24,803 nt of DNA from Astrocystis sublimbata (Eukaryota; Ascomycota; Sordariomycetes; Xylariales; Xylariaceae). The DNA lies in the NCBI GenBank assembly GCA_022453515.1, contig JAJNNY010000142.1, positions 1 to 24,803 of the forward strand, in the 5' to 3' direction. Every line of letters begins with the position of its first letter. Positions within the stretch are counted from its first letter, which is position 1. The position numbers and the translations under genes were made by a program. Below the pieces are notes generated by a model. That model was not told the DNA's origin. It was given only the letters and a program-made list of their open reading frames with translations, and did no database searches. Shown here in pieces: positions 11,105 to 20,842 of the stretch.

Positions 11105-12718
11105 ATGCCGCCCTCCGCGCCCCGCATCCGGCCGAGGTGTCTGCTCGCGTATCTATCATGTCCAGCAGCCCCGAAGGTGTATCGTGTCACCGAGGTTCGA
11201 GATACAGGCTTACACACCCTTGCAGCAGTCAGACCTGAGTGCAGTGGCGGCAGGCCCCCTCACTTCCAAGTGCCACGTAGCAACAAGACCATTCTCAAGC
11301 GCGTAGCAGCCTCATCAAGAAACGGCGGCTGCACCATATCCACCACAGCTTCTCCGGCCTGCTCTCATCTTCCGAAGGAAGAGTTGGCCTCAGGCAAGCC
11401 AAAAGCCAAGAGCCTGGAGGAGAAAGGCCAGCGCGCTCTTCCAGCCCTCTTCGTGCGCAGCGGGACCTCCAACGGCCTCGTTCTCCGCGCCTCGGATCTG
11501 CCCCTATCAGCATCTGGGAATGGTAATCATGGAGAGGAATGGGCCCGCATCCTCCCCGCGGCAATGGGATCCCCGGACCCGCTCACGGGACGCCAGCTCG
11601 ACGGAATGGGCGGGGGCATCTCGTCGACGTCGAAGGTGTGCGTGCTCGCGCCGTCGCGCCGGGACGACGCGGATGTCGACTTCACCTTCGTGCAGGTCGG
11701 CGTGCGCGACGGCAAGCTGGACATGGAGGGGAATTGCGGGAACATGAGTGCCGTGGTGGGACCTGTGGCGTGGGATTGGGGGTACTTGAGCGAGAGGGAG
11801 AAGCGGGGACGGATACGTACGGTGCGCGGCATGGAAGATGGTGGTATGGAGGGGGAGGAAGACGAGGAAGAGTACACCGAGGCTTTCGTCCGGGTCTTCA
11901 ATACGAACACCTCCAAGATCATACATGCGCGCTTCCGCGTCCGAGCATCTAATCGTGGGATCAAGCAAGGCGAAGGAAAGAGGGATGGAGGTGGCGAGTC
12001 ACCCCAATACTCTTACTGTCCGAGCGGCAACTATGCAATGGACGGCGTGCCAGGGAAACAGAGCCGCATCACCCTGAGCTTCATCGACCCGGCGGGCGCG
12101 AAGACGAGACGTGCGCTGCCTACGGGGAACGCCGTGGACGTCCTTGATCTGCCGGACGGCAGCACGATCCGCGCATCCTTGGTCGACGTTTCGAATCCGG
12201 GCGTTTTTGTGGCGCTGGAGGAGCTGGGCCTCCGTGCGGGAAAAGCGAATAAGTTGACTCCGGCTGCGGTGGAGGCCGACGAGCCGCTGAAAGCGAGGCT
12301 GGAGATAATCAGACGCGCGGGTGCCGAGAGGATGGGATTGGATCCAGAGGTCGAGAGCGTGCCCAAGATAGTGCTTCTACTCTCACCGGACTTGCGAAGT
12401 GGCAGAGAGACAGGAGATGGTGGTGGGGTGGAGGTTGATATACGCTGCTTGGCCATGTCCATGGGCCAGGCCCACAAGGCAGCGCCCTTGACGCTGGCGT
12501 TGTGTTTGGGCGCTGCTGCGAATATCGAGGGATCGCTTGCCGAGCAACTCCGTAGAAAAAGAGTCGATGGCACAGGTAAGTCATCGTCGTCTATCGTCAT
12601 CGGACACCCGAGTGGTACGGTCGAGATAGGGGCAACCTTTGATGAGGAGGGGAACATTGTCTCTGCCGATCTCCATAGGACTGCGAGGATATTGATGAAA
12701 GGAGAAGTGTATTATTAG
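11105..12718 (+). CDS. PrpF/DUF453-family isomerase (complete copy)
   Basis: One exon encodes 537 residues from the ATG at 11105, the only ATG before the conserved core. Family landmarks appear in order: FVRSGTSNG (about 117-125), AMGSPD (153-158), LDGMGGG followed by STSK (165-177), NCGNM (210-214), GVPG followed by a DPAGA...LPTG block, a VDVSNPGVF block, and a C-terminal HPSG with RTARILMKG. Known PrpF enzymes isomerise double bases in aconitate-type acids, such as methylaconitate in the propionate pathway or methylitaconate; the fungal members' substrate is not certain. At about 537 residues it is longer than the roughly 400-residue bacterial proteins, because of a poorly conserved N-terminal part of about 110 residues and an acidic insertion near 235-310. 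The N-terminal part contains Arg and Ser and could include a mitochondrial presequence, or the true start could lie in an upstream exon. Confidence 0.85.
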   Translation: MPPSAPRIRPRCLLAYLSCPAAPKVYRVTEVRDTGLHTLAAVRPECSGGRPPHFQVPRSNKTILKRVAASSRNGGCTISTTASPACSHLPKEELASGKPKAKSLEEKGQRALPALFVRSGTSNGLVLRASDLPLSASGNGNHGEEWARILPAAMGSPDPLTGRQLDGMGGGISSTSKVCVLAPSRRDDADVDFTFVQVGVRDGKLDMEGNCGNMSAVVGPVAWDWGYLSEREKRGRIRTVRGMEDGGMEGEEDEEEYTEAFVRVFNTNTSKIIHARFRVRASNRGIKQGEGKRDGGGESPQYSYCPSGNYAMDGVPGKQSRITLSFIDPAGAKTRRALPTGNAVDVLDLPDGSTIRASLVDVSNPGVFVALEELGLRAGKANKLTPAAVEADEPLKARLEIIRRAGAERMGLDPEVESVPKIVLLLSPDLRSGRETGDGGGVEVDIRCLAMSMGQAHKAAPLTLALCLGAAANIEGSLAEQLRRKRVDGTGKSSSSIVIGHPSGTVEIGATFDEEGNIVSADLHRTARILMKGEVYY

Positions 12719-13019
12719 TAGTGATGAGCGATCTCATAGCTTCGCTTTAGGACTCAAGATGACATTTAGATACATTCGCATCGTGTCCGAGAACAACCTG
12801 GAGGAGTATCTCAAGATAGGTATTTTTGGGATTTCTTGTCACTTGTAATACGAGGCATGATGAGTAATAGACTCTTGGGTATAATATTATGTACAAGTCT
12901 TTAAACATGATTATTTACATAGTTTGAAGCAAACGCCCTTCCATAGACCTAACATCGAACTGCTCGTTCGAATATGTAGGCTCAGATTAAGTGAAGGATG
13001 ACAAGGCATTGAAGCAGAT
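12719..13019. terminator. Convergent 3' region between PrpF and the HD-domain gene
   Basis: A 301-base intergenic stretch where two genes converge. It should hold both 3' untranslated regions and polyadenylation sites; A/T-rich stretches occur near 12880-12925. No gene is visible. Confidence 0.4.
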
Positions 13020-13896
13020 TTACATGCTGTGGACGTTGCTGTGAACATTCCGCTTCGTCGGTGCGGGAGAGGTGACATTGGGGTTACCACGGTCAAACAG
13101 GCGGTGGCCAACAGGGTTGTAACCCTCAACGTAGGCAACACCCCAAGGCTCGAGGAAGGTATCGTAGGTAACATCAGGCTTGTAGCTGGCGATGTGAGTG
13201 AAAGCCCTGTTGGTGCCCTCTCCTAGGCCATCCATGGGGTACTTGGCGACGATGTTATCGTAGTCCTCGACAGGGAACTTGGGGTGGGGACCGGGGAAGT
13301 CCATGTTGATGCTTTCGACGATGAAGGCAGTGTTGATCGCCTCGCTGAACAAGCCGATGCTCGTTGTGCCGTGCAGGGCAATGCCGTGCCAGACATCCTG
13401 GACGCGCCTCGCGGACCACTCGCCCTTGACGCCGTTCTCGCGCAGGAAGTCGGCTGTGTAGATGGCGGCATCGACCTCGAAGCGCTTGTCACTGTAGCGG
13501 AACCCTTGTTAGCTAACCAGATAACTGAATAAAGGATCTTTTGAGAGGAGATCCGTACTTCGAGGTAAATGGAGAGTTGTCACGTGTGTCCCAACCAACA
13601 TCATGGAGCAGGCAAGCTACCGCATGGGCCTCGATATCGATCTTGGCCGCCAGGGTGGCGTTGTTGTGAATGGTGGCAGCGCCGAAGAGCCAGGTTCGGT
13701 ACACATGGCGGATCAGGAAGGGCTCGAAGTTGGCCTCCATGATCTCACGCGCCTTTCGGATCAGGGGCGTGTCGGCGACCTCTATTCCGGCAATGGTGGT
13801 GGTAGGCAACGTGGAGTTACCCGGACACCTCTTTTGCGGCATGGCTGCCACCGAGGCCGCCAGAGTTAGGAGGGGGGCAATGCTTGAGAACTTCAT
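13020..13896 (-). CDS. Secreted HD-domain protein, cyanamide-hydratase-like family
   Basis: Two exons on the minus strand (13896-13559 and 13491-13020) encode 269 residues. The first 18 residues form a clear signal peptide (MKFSSIAPLL... ending AASVAA). The HD-type metal site is visible: RHVYRTWLFG (62-71, His64), EAHAVACLLHDVGW (89-102, His91, His98, Asp99) and ALHGT (151-155, His153). This arrangement is typical of fungal cyanamide-hydratase/Ddi2-like proteins, which hydrate cyanamide to urea, but related secreted fungal proteins have no proven substrate. There are potential N-glycosylation sites NST (27-29) and NAT (79-81). I chose the ATG at 13896 rather than the upstream in-frame one at 13950 because it places the signal peptide at the N terminus. 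It converges with PrpF, 301 bases away. Confidence 0.85.
13492..13558 (-). other. Intron of the HD-domain gene
   Basis: A 67-base phase-2 intron with donor GTACGG, branch site GCTAAC and acceptor CTACAG. Splicing joins TCG-AA to T-GAC and yields SNDKRFEVDAA, which is the expected family continuation; unspliced, the frame stops at once. Confidence 0.9.
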
Positions 13897-15257
13897 CTTG
13901 ACTGGCTCGGTTTCGAATGCTGCGGAAAGACGGGTGAGATGCAAAGGCAAGACGAGTGTTGGTTCATGTTGAGTGCCATGGCTTGAGATTTATGTATTTT
14001 CAATTCATCGGAAATTGCTGATCATTTCGTAAGTAATTCAACACATTGTCCCTATCTAGGCCTTCCGACATCTTGTTTCCCAAAGCTTTGGGTCTGACTG
14101 TTTACAAGGCCCATGAGATTTGGAATGTCTTCTTCCTGCAATGCAATCAATGCCTGTCATCACTAGCCGGGCTGGTTACGATAGCCTGCCAAGAACACAA
14201 CGTTGAGTCGTTCCCAAAAGAGGCACAGCATGCATGACGGGAAAAGAGGTAAACATCAATTCCAATGATGAGTAAACTCGCATTGTGGCTTTCAAGCAAT
14301 TGTCAAGCCCAGACGCATTAATGCGGCGCGAACGGCAGGGCGCCGGTCGAATCTGCGCCAATGATAGGCGGGCAGCTAGCTCTCTTAAATCATCTAACCC
14401 TGGCAAAGGACTGTATTTGATATATCTCATCAGGCACCAGTAGATGGCGGACAGAGCCTAGCCTCCTTTACTACCTCCCTAACCTACCTAGGTAAGTAGG
14501 GTAAGGTGCTAGGTCTTACAGCTGTTCATTGAGCTTCGACGACTTCGCAAAGTCCTGCTTACAGAAGTAGGAATCTATAATTAGAAAGAAGCCGGGCAGA
14601 ACTGGGAAAAGTCGATCATTGCTCACTGCGGCATTACTGCGGTATCTAAATTCAAGCTTTCGCAAAATTCTAACTATTATGGCTTCAGTTTAGCTCCAAG
14701 GCTTGGCGTCGAAAGTTGCGACGACATAATGGGACAGCAATAGACCCAATCTTGAGGTTGTACTCAAGGCAGGTATAGTATGGAGTATAAGTATGCTTTT
14801 CCAGGTATGGGTATCCTGCTGTGTGTGCCTCTTTCAGCGTAGTAAGTACGGAACATGCCACAAGAACGAATGGCACGTTAAGCAAGCATCTTGTTCAAAT
14901 ATAACGTGGAATTGGACACAAGCCTTACAAATTTCGCTAGGTACCTGATTTAGAACATTTTCGCGTTGGCTTTGTTTCCTATTGTGTATTACAGGCCCAA
15001 TTATCTACTCATTGGTTATTCCAGACGAACGCAAACCCCGGGCCTCAACGCCCTCGCTATACACCTATAAACCAATTGAATCCGTAACACTAGTAGCCCT
15101 ACTGACCCGCTAAGCTGTTACTGATTTAAATGCGGGTGGCTGTAGCGTATAATTTACCCAAGGAATGCGGCTTTCTGTGCTAAGTGCCTACTATGGCCCC
15201 CCTACTAGATCGCCAGTGGAGAGGTCTCGCGCTAAGCAAATCTAGCTAGCAGGGGCT
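13897..15257. other. Gene-poor region upstream of the HD-domain gene
   Basis: Contains the HD-gene promoter and about 1.2 kb without a supported gene. A run of TACCTAGGTA-like motifs lies at about 14475-14515, inside an imperfect palindrome. CTA/TAG-rich strings near 15080-15240 suggest decayed repeats, but I cannot assign them. I found no convincing tRNA. Confidence 0.5.
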
Positions 15258-15617
15258 TCACAGGGTCGTATTTTCACAAGTACCTTTATATTTTGCTTGG
15301 AGATGCCAAGAAGCTAAGGCGACATAGGCATAGTTCCAAAAGCCCCATAGAATCAGTACTTGGGGGGTGGTTCTTTTACTGGGCATGGACCATAGTAAAA
15401 CAATATCTGTTCCTACGATATTCAAACCAAGAGTCACCAGCGTGTTGACAAAAGGGTACCTTTGTAGTTGTGAAGCAAGCAGCATTGGCGCTAATTTCCC
15501 GCGATGGATAGGTTCAGAATGGATAGTACTTAGATTCGTACTCCCTTGTGGGGAGCCGAACGAAACCCGTGGCTTATGTTTGTCGTTAGTAATAATGGCA
15601 CAATGCGAGAAACCCAA
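15258..15617 (-). pseudogene. Possible decayed relic of an MFS sugar-transporter segment
   Basis: A 119-residue open frame on the minus strand contains GLNIVGT followed after 6 residues by WSMPSKRTT and then LILWGFW. The order and spacing recall the part of fungal alpha-glucoside/sugar permeases where a membrane helix ending in VGT is followed by WFLM, a GRRT motif and LYLWG. There is no open frame continuing on either side and the typical flanking motifs are absent, so at most this is a remnant. The resemblance may be chance. Confidence 0.22.
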
Positions 15618-17650
15618 CGTCGAAGGCTTCCTCTTTGAGACAGATTACTAGTCTCTTGGCACTGGATGAGCTTCATACATAGGTACCCAGCATGCGATGT
15701 GAAAATTACGCGGCCGCTTTTCCAGGTGAGAAGAGAGTGGAGATTGGCCATCTTTTATTCACACTGCGGGGCCTAGGTAGTTGCTACTCGTTGTTGAACG
15801 CAGCCAGTGTTCGACGTGTTTATCCCGATAGTCATAATAGGTACTTTAGATATGGTAGAAAGGGATAACAAGGACTACTGCAAGACTCTTTTAATCTGTT
15901 GATGAAACCCGGGGATTAACGAAACTGACAACAAACTCCTATGGCCTTACCTGACAATTCAGTCAGGCTAGCTCTTTTGTCTCTTCGTTCGGGCGCAACG
16001 AAGCTTTTTCGCAAACCTTACAGGGAGCCCAAGTGGTAGAAAGATAGATATTGGTGACAGCTGGCAAACTCAATCGCGCACGGATACAGCTCATCAATAC
16101 CTGTGTCCCATGCCTGTTCCTCCACCACCCGACCCGACCCGACCGTACCAGACCTCAACAGACTTGACTTATCAAAAATAAAGCAGGATGGAGGCGCGCT
16201 TCCTGAATCATTTGCTTACCACAAGTAGACGATTGCAGTTGCAACATCGGAGTAAGATAAGCAATGAGGCAGTTATAGCCGAATCCTACTTTGCAACCAA
16301 CTACACGCTCGTCGTGCTATTTGGTGAGTTCATGCTTGAGGTGCTCCCTGAGTGAGATCAAGAGTGTTTGGTCACTTTGCTCACCTGATCAGAGTCTCGC
16401 TCTTCGTGATCGGCGTAGCCAGATACTCTCATTTTTTCTGCTCCTCTTGCTCGAGCTTCAGTGCCGTCTGTCGTTGGGTTTGATTCGATAAGAGAAAGCC
16501 TGCATATTTCTCATTGTCCTTGTCTTTTTAGGTGTCAGGTGATGAGATGGGTGCCTTATCACAGAGAGCCGTTGTCCGTTTCATATCATTGATGTTCTAC
16601 ATGCTGTGACTACAAGGGATCATGCATGTACGGTTATGGTGTATGGTGAAAGAGGCTAACCAGGGGTTCTTAGCTGCAGCCGACTTTTCAGCGGTCAACG
16701 ATATAATTGGTTGAATGCTACACACGCTTCCATTGAGATTGAACGACACCTTACAATAATTTGAAGGAAATAGTTGAAGATGCTTGAGCGCTGAAGCAGG
16801 CTATTTGTATCTTTTATTCATTTTCATAAACTTTCTTATCGCTGCATTATTTTTTAAAAGCATGTTTTCATTTTTATGTATTGATCTCGAAGATATAGGC
16901 TGAATCTCGCAACCAAGTCAACGGCAGAGCCGCGTTTGAACATCCTCTCGCAATCCGTTCGATATGGCTGTTTCCAATCAAGCTCCTTGCACTCGCTATC
17001 TGTTTGCAATTCAGATCCACACTCCTGCTGTAAGAACCCGACTTCTCCGCGGTTTTCCATCGTCATACAAAAAGTGACCGACTTCTAAGTACCAGTAACC
17101 CACCAGAGATGTGAAGCACAACGTTGCAATAACCAATAGTATTGGCTACTTTTGCGGTGCACAAGACAATCTCTGTTTGTGCCCCTTCTTTTGCCCGCCT
17201 TTCTCCTTGATGTCCTACCTCGCATGATACCTCTTTGGGTGAAAGGTCTATCATGGCTGGTATCACAGATGTCATGACATCAGATGGATTCGGCAGTGCG
17301 ATGTCCACCAGTTCTAGGATCTGGAGAACCGCTCACCTTGCAATTCCTCTCGAGAACGTGTGTGGTCACGGACGGGGTTACCATTCACATGTGCTCAGAT
17401 GTTTCAATATTCACTCGAAGTCGGGTTATCGGTCATGGGCTGCTCCGGGTTGCCCCGTTGGCCAGTTGGGTTCACTACAAACGCTGCGTATTGAATGATC
17501 GATGAGATCTATATATGATGCTCAGGAATCCCATGTTTTAGGTTGACCGCTATGCTTCATGCATCTCCGATCTTGAATCCCGTTCTCCATCTGCATGTCT
17601 GTCCCGGGCCGCTGAGCCCTTGTCTCTGTGTCACATCTTGGTGTATCGAA
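15618..17650. other. Gene-poor region upstream of the LrgA-LrgB gene
   Basis: About 2 kb without a recognisable gene. Small open frames (for example near 16291-16491, 16854-17066 and 17235-17498) show no family motif. A GACCC-rich run lies near 16130-16145. The last few hundred bases should contain the promoter of the gene starting at 17651. Confidence 0.5.
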
Positions 17651-19424
17651 ATGTCGTCAACTCTGCTTCACAAGCTGTGTAGTAGCCTCCAAACGCCAGC
17701 CTTGGCTAAGAGGTATTCGGATGCAGCATTCGGGCTTTTGCTCATGATTTCTATCCAATTACTTGTCTTACCTACTCAAATCGCGCTGGATCTTCATTCT
17801 ATCAATATTCCAGCATCCATTCTTGTTTTGTTACTGGTACTCATTGTGATGATCGTCTCGAGCAGCATCAACAGGAACACTGTGCTGTTTTATGATAACT
17901 ATCTGCGTGGTCCGACGGCTTTCGTTGGGCGGCATATGTCATTGGGCTTTGTGGCCTTCTTTATCTTGCTCATCCGAGATCACATCGACAGCTCCTCGGA
18001 TATCCCAAAACTTGCTGGTGCATTCGGTAAGAGTACAGAGATGAATCTCATGTGAAAGCTCATTGACAAAGACAATAGTCGTTACCACAATTATGAGCTA
18101 TGTGGCTTCTTTCACATTTGCATCAGGAGGATACCACGTCGAGCAGCGACTCCGACGCTCAAAGAAAATGTTGAACGACCTAGAAAGCAACAACAGAAGT
18201 TGGCCTAGTCCATCCATCGCTTGGCCAGCTCCAGCGCCAGAGCCAGAGTCGAAGAGAATCTCTCAACTATCCACCATCAGTGAAGCCCTCTCGACCAAAG
18301 AGTCAATTGTGAAGGTCACTCCTCTGCCTGATGACTCAGAGATGGCCTCGATTGACTTCCTCTTTCAAACGGTTCCAATATGGGCCTGGCTCTTTCTCCT
18401 CATCACCGTTGGGCTCCCGGTCTACCTGGTTGCTGGTTACGCCATGCCCTTCGACGTGTTTTCTTTCTCTCTCTTCTGGGTTTTATCTATCCAGCTTCAG
18501 AAGTCTTTGCGGTCCTCTCCCACCCTCCACCGGGTTCCACGCCTAAGGTCTTTCTCTCTCATTTTCGCCAACCCACTTGTGTTGACCTGGGCACTGGGCA
18601 CTGCTTACATATGGTTGAAAACCTTGTATACGAGGATGGACCTCGCTACCGTTGTTACCGAGTTTCGTCATCATAACTCCCTGTCCGATAGTATCATCCA
18701 CATCATGCAGGATCATGACGTGTCCGCTCATGTCGGCGCTGGAGATTTGGCGAGCATTCTCCTGGACGCTGGTGTAGCATGCATGGGTTTCAAGATGTAC
18801 GAGTACCGCTCTGAGCTCTGGGCTAGTCTGGGAACTGTATCGTTCACGTGTGTAGCTCTGGCAGCCTTCAACGTGTTCCTCAATGTGCTTGTATGCCGAG
18901 GAATTGGTCTGGATCCGGCCGAAGCCATAGCGTTCGCTGGTCGATCAGCAACATTGGCGTTGGGCATCCCGGCGATTGGGAAGTTGGGTGGTCTCACAAC
19001 ACTCACCAGCACTCTCGCCATAATCAACGGCATATTATTCCAGATGGTGGGAGACTGGCTCTTCTCCGTCATGCGTATCAACGATAGAACCCCTCAGGCC
19101 GGCTCGGCACAAACGCAACCGATAAGGGCATCCGTTCCGACGAATAGTCACACACCATTCTGCGTGGGAATGCCGATCAGTACCACAGAGACAACTTGTA
19201 TCAACCAAGATCGTCTCAGAACCACCGAAGACAGCGCCGTAGTAGCAGCAGGTGTAACAACGGGCATCAACGCAGCGGCCATGGGCACCGCGTTGTTGAT
19301 GGAGCGCAATTCGAGGGCGGTGGCATACTCGGCATTATCGATGATCATGTTTGGAGCAGCAACCGTCGCACTGACAGCGCTGCCGGGTACGGCCGAGGCC
19401 GTGATATTTCTGGCTTCCATGTGA
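17651..19424 (+). CDS. LrgA-LrgB fusion membrane protein (CidA/CidB, PLGG1-like)
   Basis: Exons 17651-18026 and 18079-19424 encode 573 residues. The N-terminal part (about 20-145) has four hydrophobic segments with an INIPASI motif like LrgA/CidA. A hydrophilic, Pro/Ser-rich linker (about 146-215) follows. The C-terminal part is LrgB/CidB-like: several membrane helices, AGVACMGFKMY (356-366), AGRSATLALGIPAIGKLGG (412-430), and a final pair around GVTTGINAAAMGTALLMER. In plants the same domain order makes the plastid glycolate/glycerate transporter PLGG1; bacterial LrgAB/CidAB proteins are linked to cell-death control and pyruvate uptake. The fungal role and membrane are unknown. An upstream in-frame ATG at 17552 would add 33 residues; 17651 has a better context. 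Confidence 0.87.
18027..18078 (+). other. Intron of the LrgA-LrgB gene
   Basis: A 52-base intron (phase 1) with donor GTAAGA and acceptor AATAG. A TTGAC-like branch site lies near its 3' end. Splicing gives AFVVTTIMSY and unites the LrgA and LrgB halves in one frame; the unspliced frame stops within the intron. Confidence 0.9.
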
Positions 19425-20842
19425 AAGCCAACAGCGTGGCAAATCAAAGCTTCGCGAAATGAGTCCCACGATCCAGACGAGAGCATGGTTGAACGAGATT
19501 ACGAGTACATAATGATGGATATAGGGGACCATGACACAGCGCCAGGGTCTGGAATGTGTACATAGATGTTCTGTATGACGACTACAGACTGCATGTTGCG
19601 ATGTCAAAGCCACATGCCTTAAGGTATATATTAGCACCAGGACGGAAAAGTGTAGATATATATATGTAGTGAAAGAGAAAAGTTTTTATCGCACCGCCCC
19701 AGGACAATGAACGTAACTATAGTGATCAGCAGTGTTCGTCCGTTATAGACAGTAAAAGACAGTAACAAACTCAAACAGCTTTGAAGATCTTGCAACGGAA
19801 ACATCCTTACATGCACAAAGATAAACGTTGATGAGTCTGAGTCAAGAACCGGGGTAGCTATTCGCATATGTCGAATCTCATGATGTCGTGATAACTGTGT
19901 ACGAGTCCCCTATTCTAATCCCTGGTACCAGAGCCCGTTGGTGTCACGCAATTAAGTAAGACGATTGTCAAAACCAAACCAATTGTGGCCGTATACGTGT
20001 TCTTTGGTGTAGCAGAGCTAGCGGCTGGGCCAATGAGGGATCGTGTACATGTCATGCGGGAGTCTGCTTGCTGTGCACCGGACCCTTAGTGCTCATGATC
20101 ATTGAGTCAACCCCTATTTTCCAACACTGGTATAATGACTGACCTATACTGCTCATGGTCGCGATACGATACTGGCTGGCGTCTACCCACCGTTTTTGCT
20201 GAACTTTCGGCTTCGGTTCAGTTCTTTACCAGACGAGGAATGCATATGATGTACTGGAATAGATCTGAGAACTTCGACTAAACTTGGAGTACTATGCCCT
20301 ACAAAATGAAACCGTGCATACCCTAGATTGTCGGCAAAACTCACCATCTTTATAAGCAGATTAAAACTGCTTAATCAAACAGAATAAATATATAAAACTG
20401 ATTTTAATATAATCTAAAGCCTGGAGAGTCAAACGTATAACTCAGATTATTTTAACCTTTCTTGATAGTCTTTTATACGTGATTCAAATATGTTACTTTC
20501 ATGTTTCCTATTATTTTGGTGGGACACTGATGCACGGTCTCATTTAGGCCAAGGGTGTATATCAGTGCTTTTGGCAGAGTTCCACTTTCCTACGAGGCAT
20601 GGTATGTAATATCGGACTCTGGGTTGCTGTTGCTATTCCTTTCAACTTCAGTAAGAGTCCCCAAAGTGAGATTGATTTGATACAATATCTTCAACTAGCA
20701 GGCGAATGTTCCCAAGCATGCTACTTATCACAAGAACGCAGGCCTATCAGGTATTCCCTCCACCACGTCGTTGTTGGTCTTTCTTACCACTCCTTTTATG
20801 GGTTGCATATCTCCCTTGTGGTCTCCGATAGCAATGTTGAAC
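19425..20842. other. Long convergent spacer between the LrgA-LrgB gene and PIN1
   Basis: A 1.4-kb region with the 3' ends of two convergent genes. I see no supported gene. It includes an A/T-rich patch at about 20340-20460 with a stem-loop, listed separately. The open frame beginning at 20599 on the plus strand is mostly antisense to PIN1. Confidence 0.5.
20353..20373. other. Perfect 7-bp stem-loop in an A/T-rich patch
   Basis: TAAGCAG, a 7-base loop, then CTGCTTA. It lies in an A/T-rich stretch (about 20340-20460) that may be a decayed repeat fragment. It is too far from both flanking genes to assign a terminator role. Confidence 0.4.

Larger units (their letters stand above)
6215..12429. 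repeat. Right arm of the 12.4-kb inverted repeat
   Basis: This is the mirror copy of 1-6214. The right arm continues into single-copy DNA that completes the PrpF gene (stop at 12718) and then reaches other genes, so this side looks like the genuine chromosomal context. The two arms meet inside an alternating AT run with no spacer between them. At least 12429 is included in the repeat; where similarity truly ends cannot be judged because the left partner leaves the window. Confidence 0.95.

Noticed and set aside
11507..11968. Long antisense open frames opposite PrpF (and mirror frames at 461-922)
   Set aside because: They are shadows of the G/C-rich PrpF coding strand and have low-complexity His/Arg/Ser content.
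12576..12640. GTAAGT donor-like site inside the PrpF gene
   Set aside because: The frame continues unbroken into conserved PrpF blocks (HPSG and RTAR), so no intron is needed.
14320..14370. GGTCGAATC string resembling a tRNA B box
   Set aside because: No matching A box, acceptor stem or anticodon arm could be found around it.
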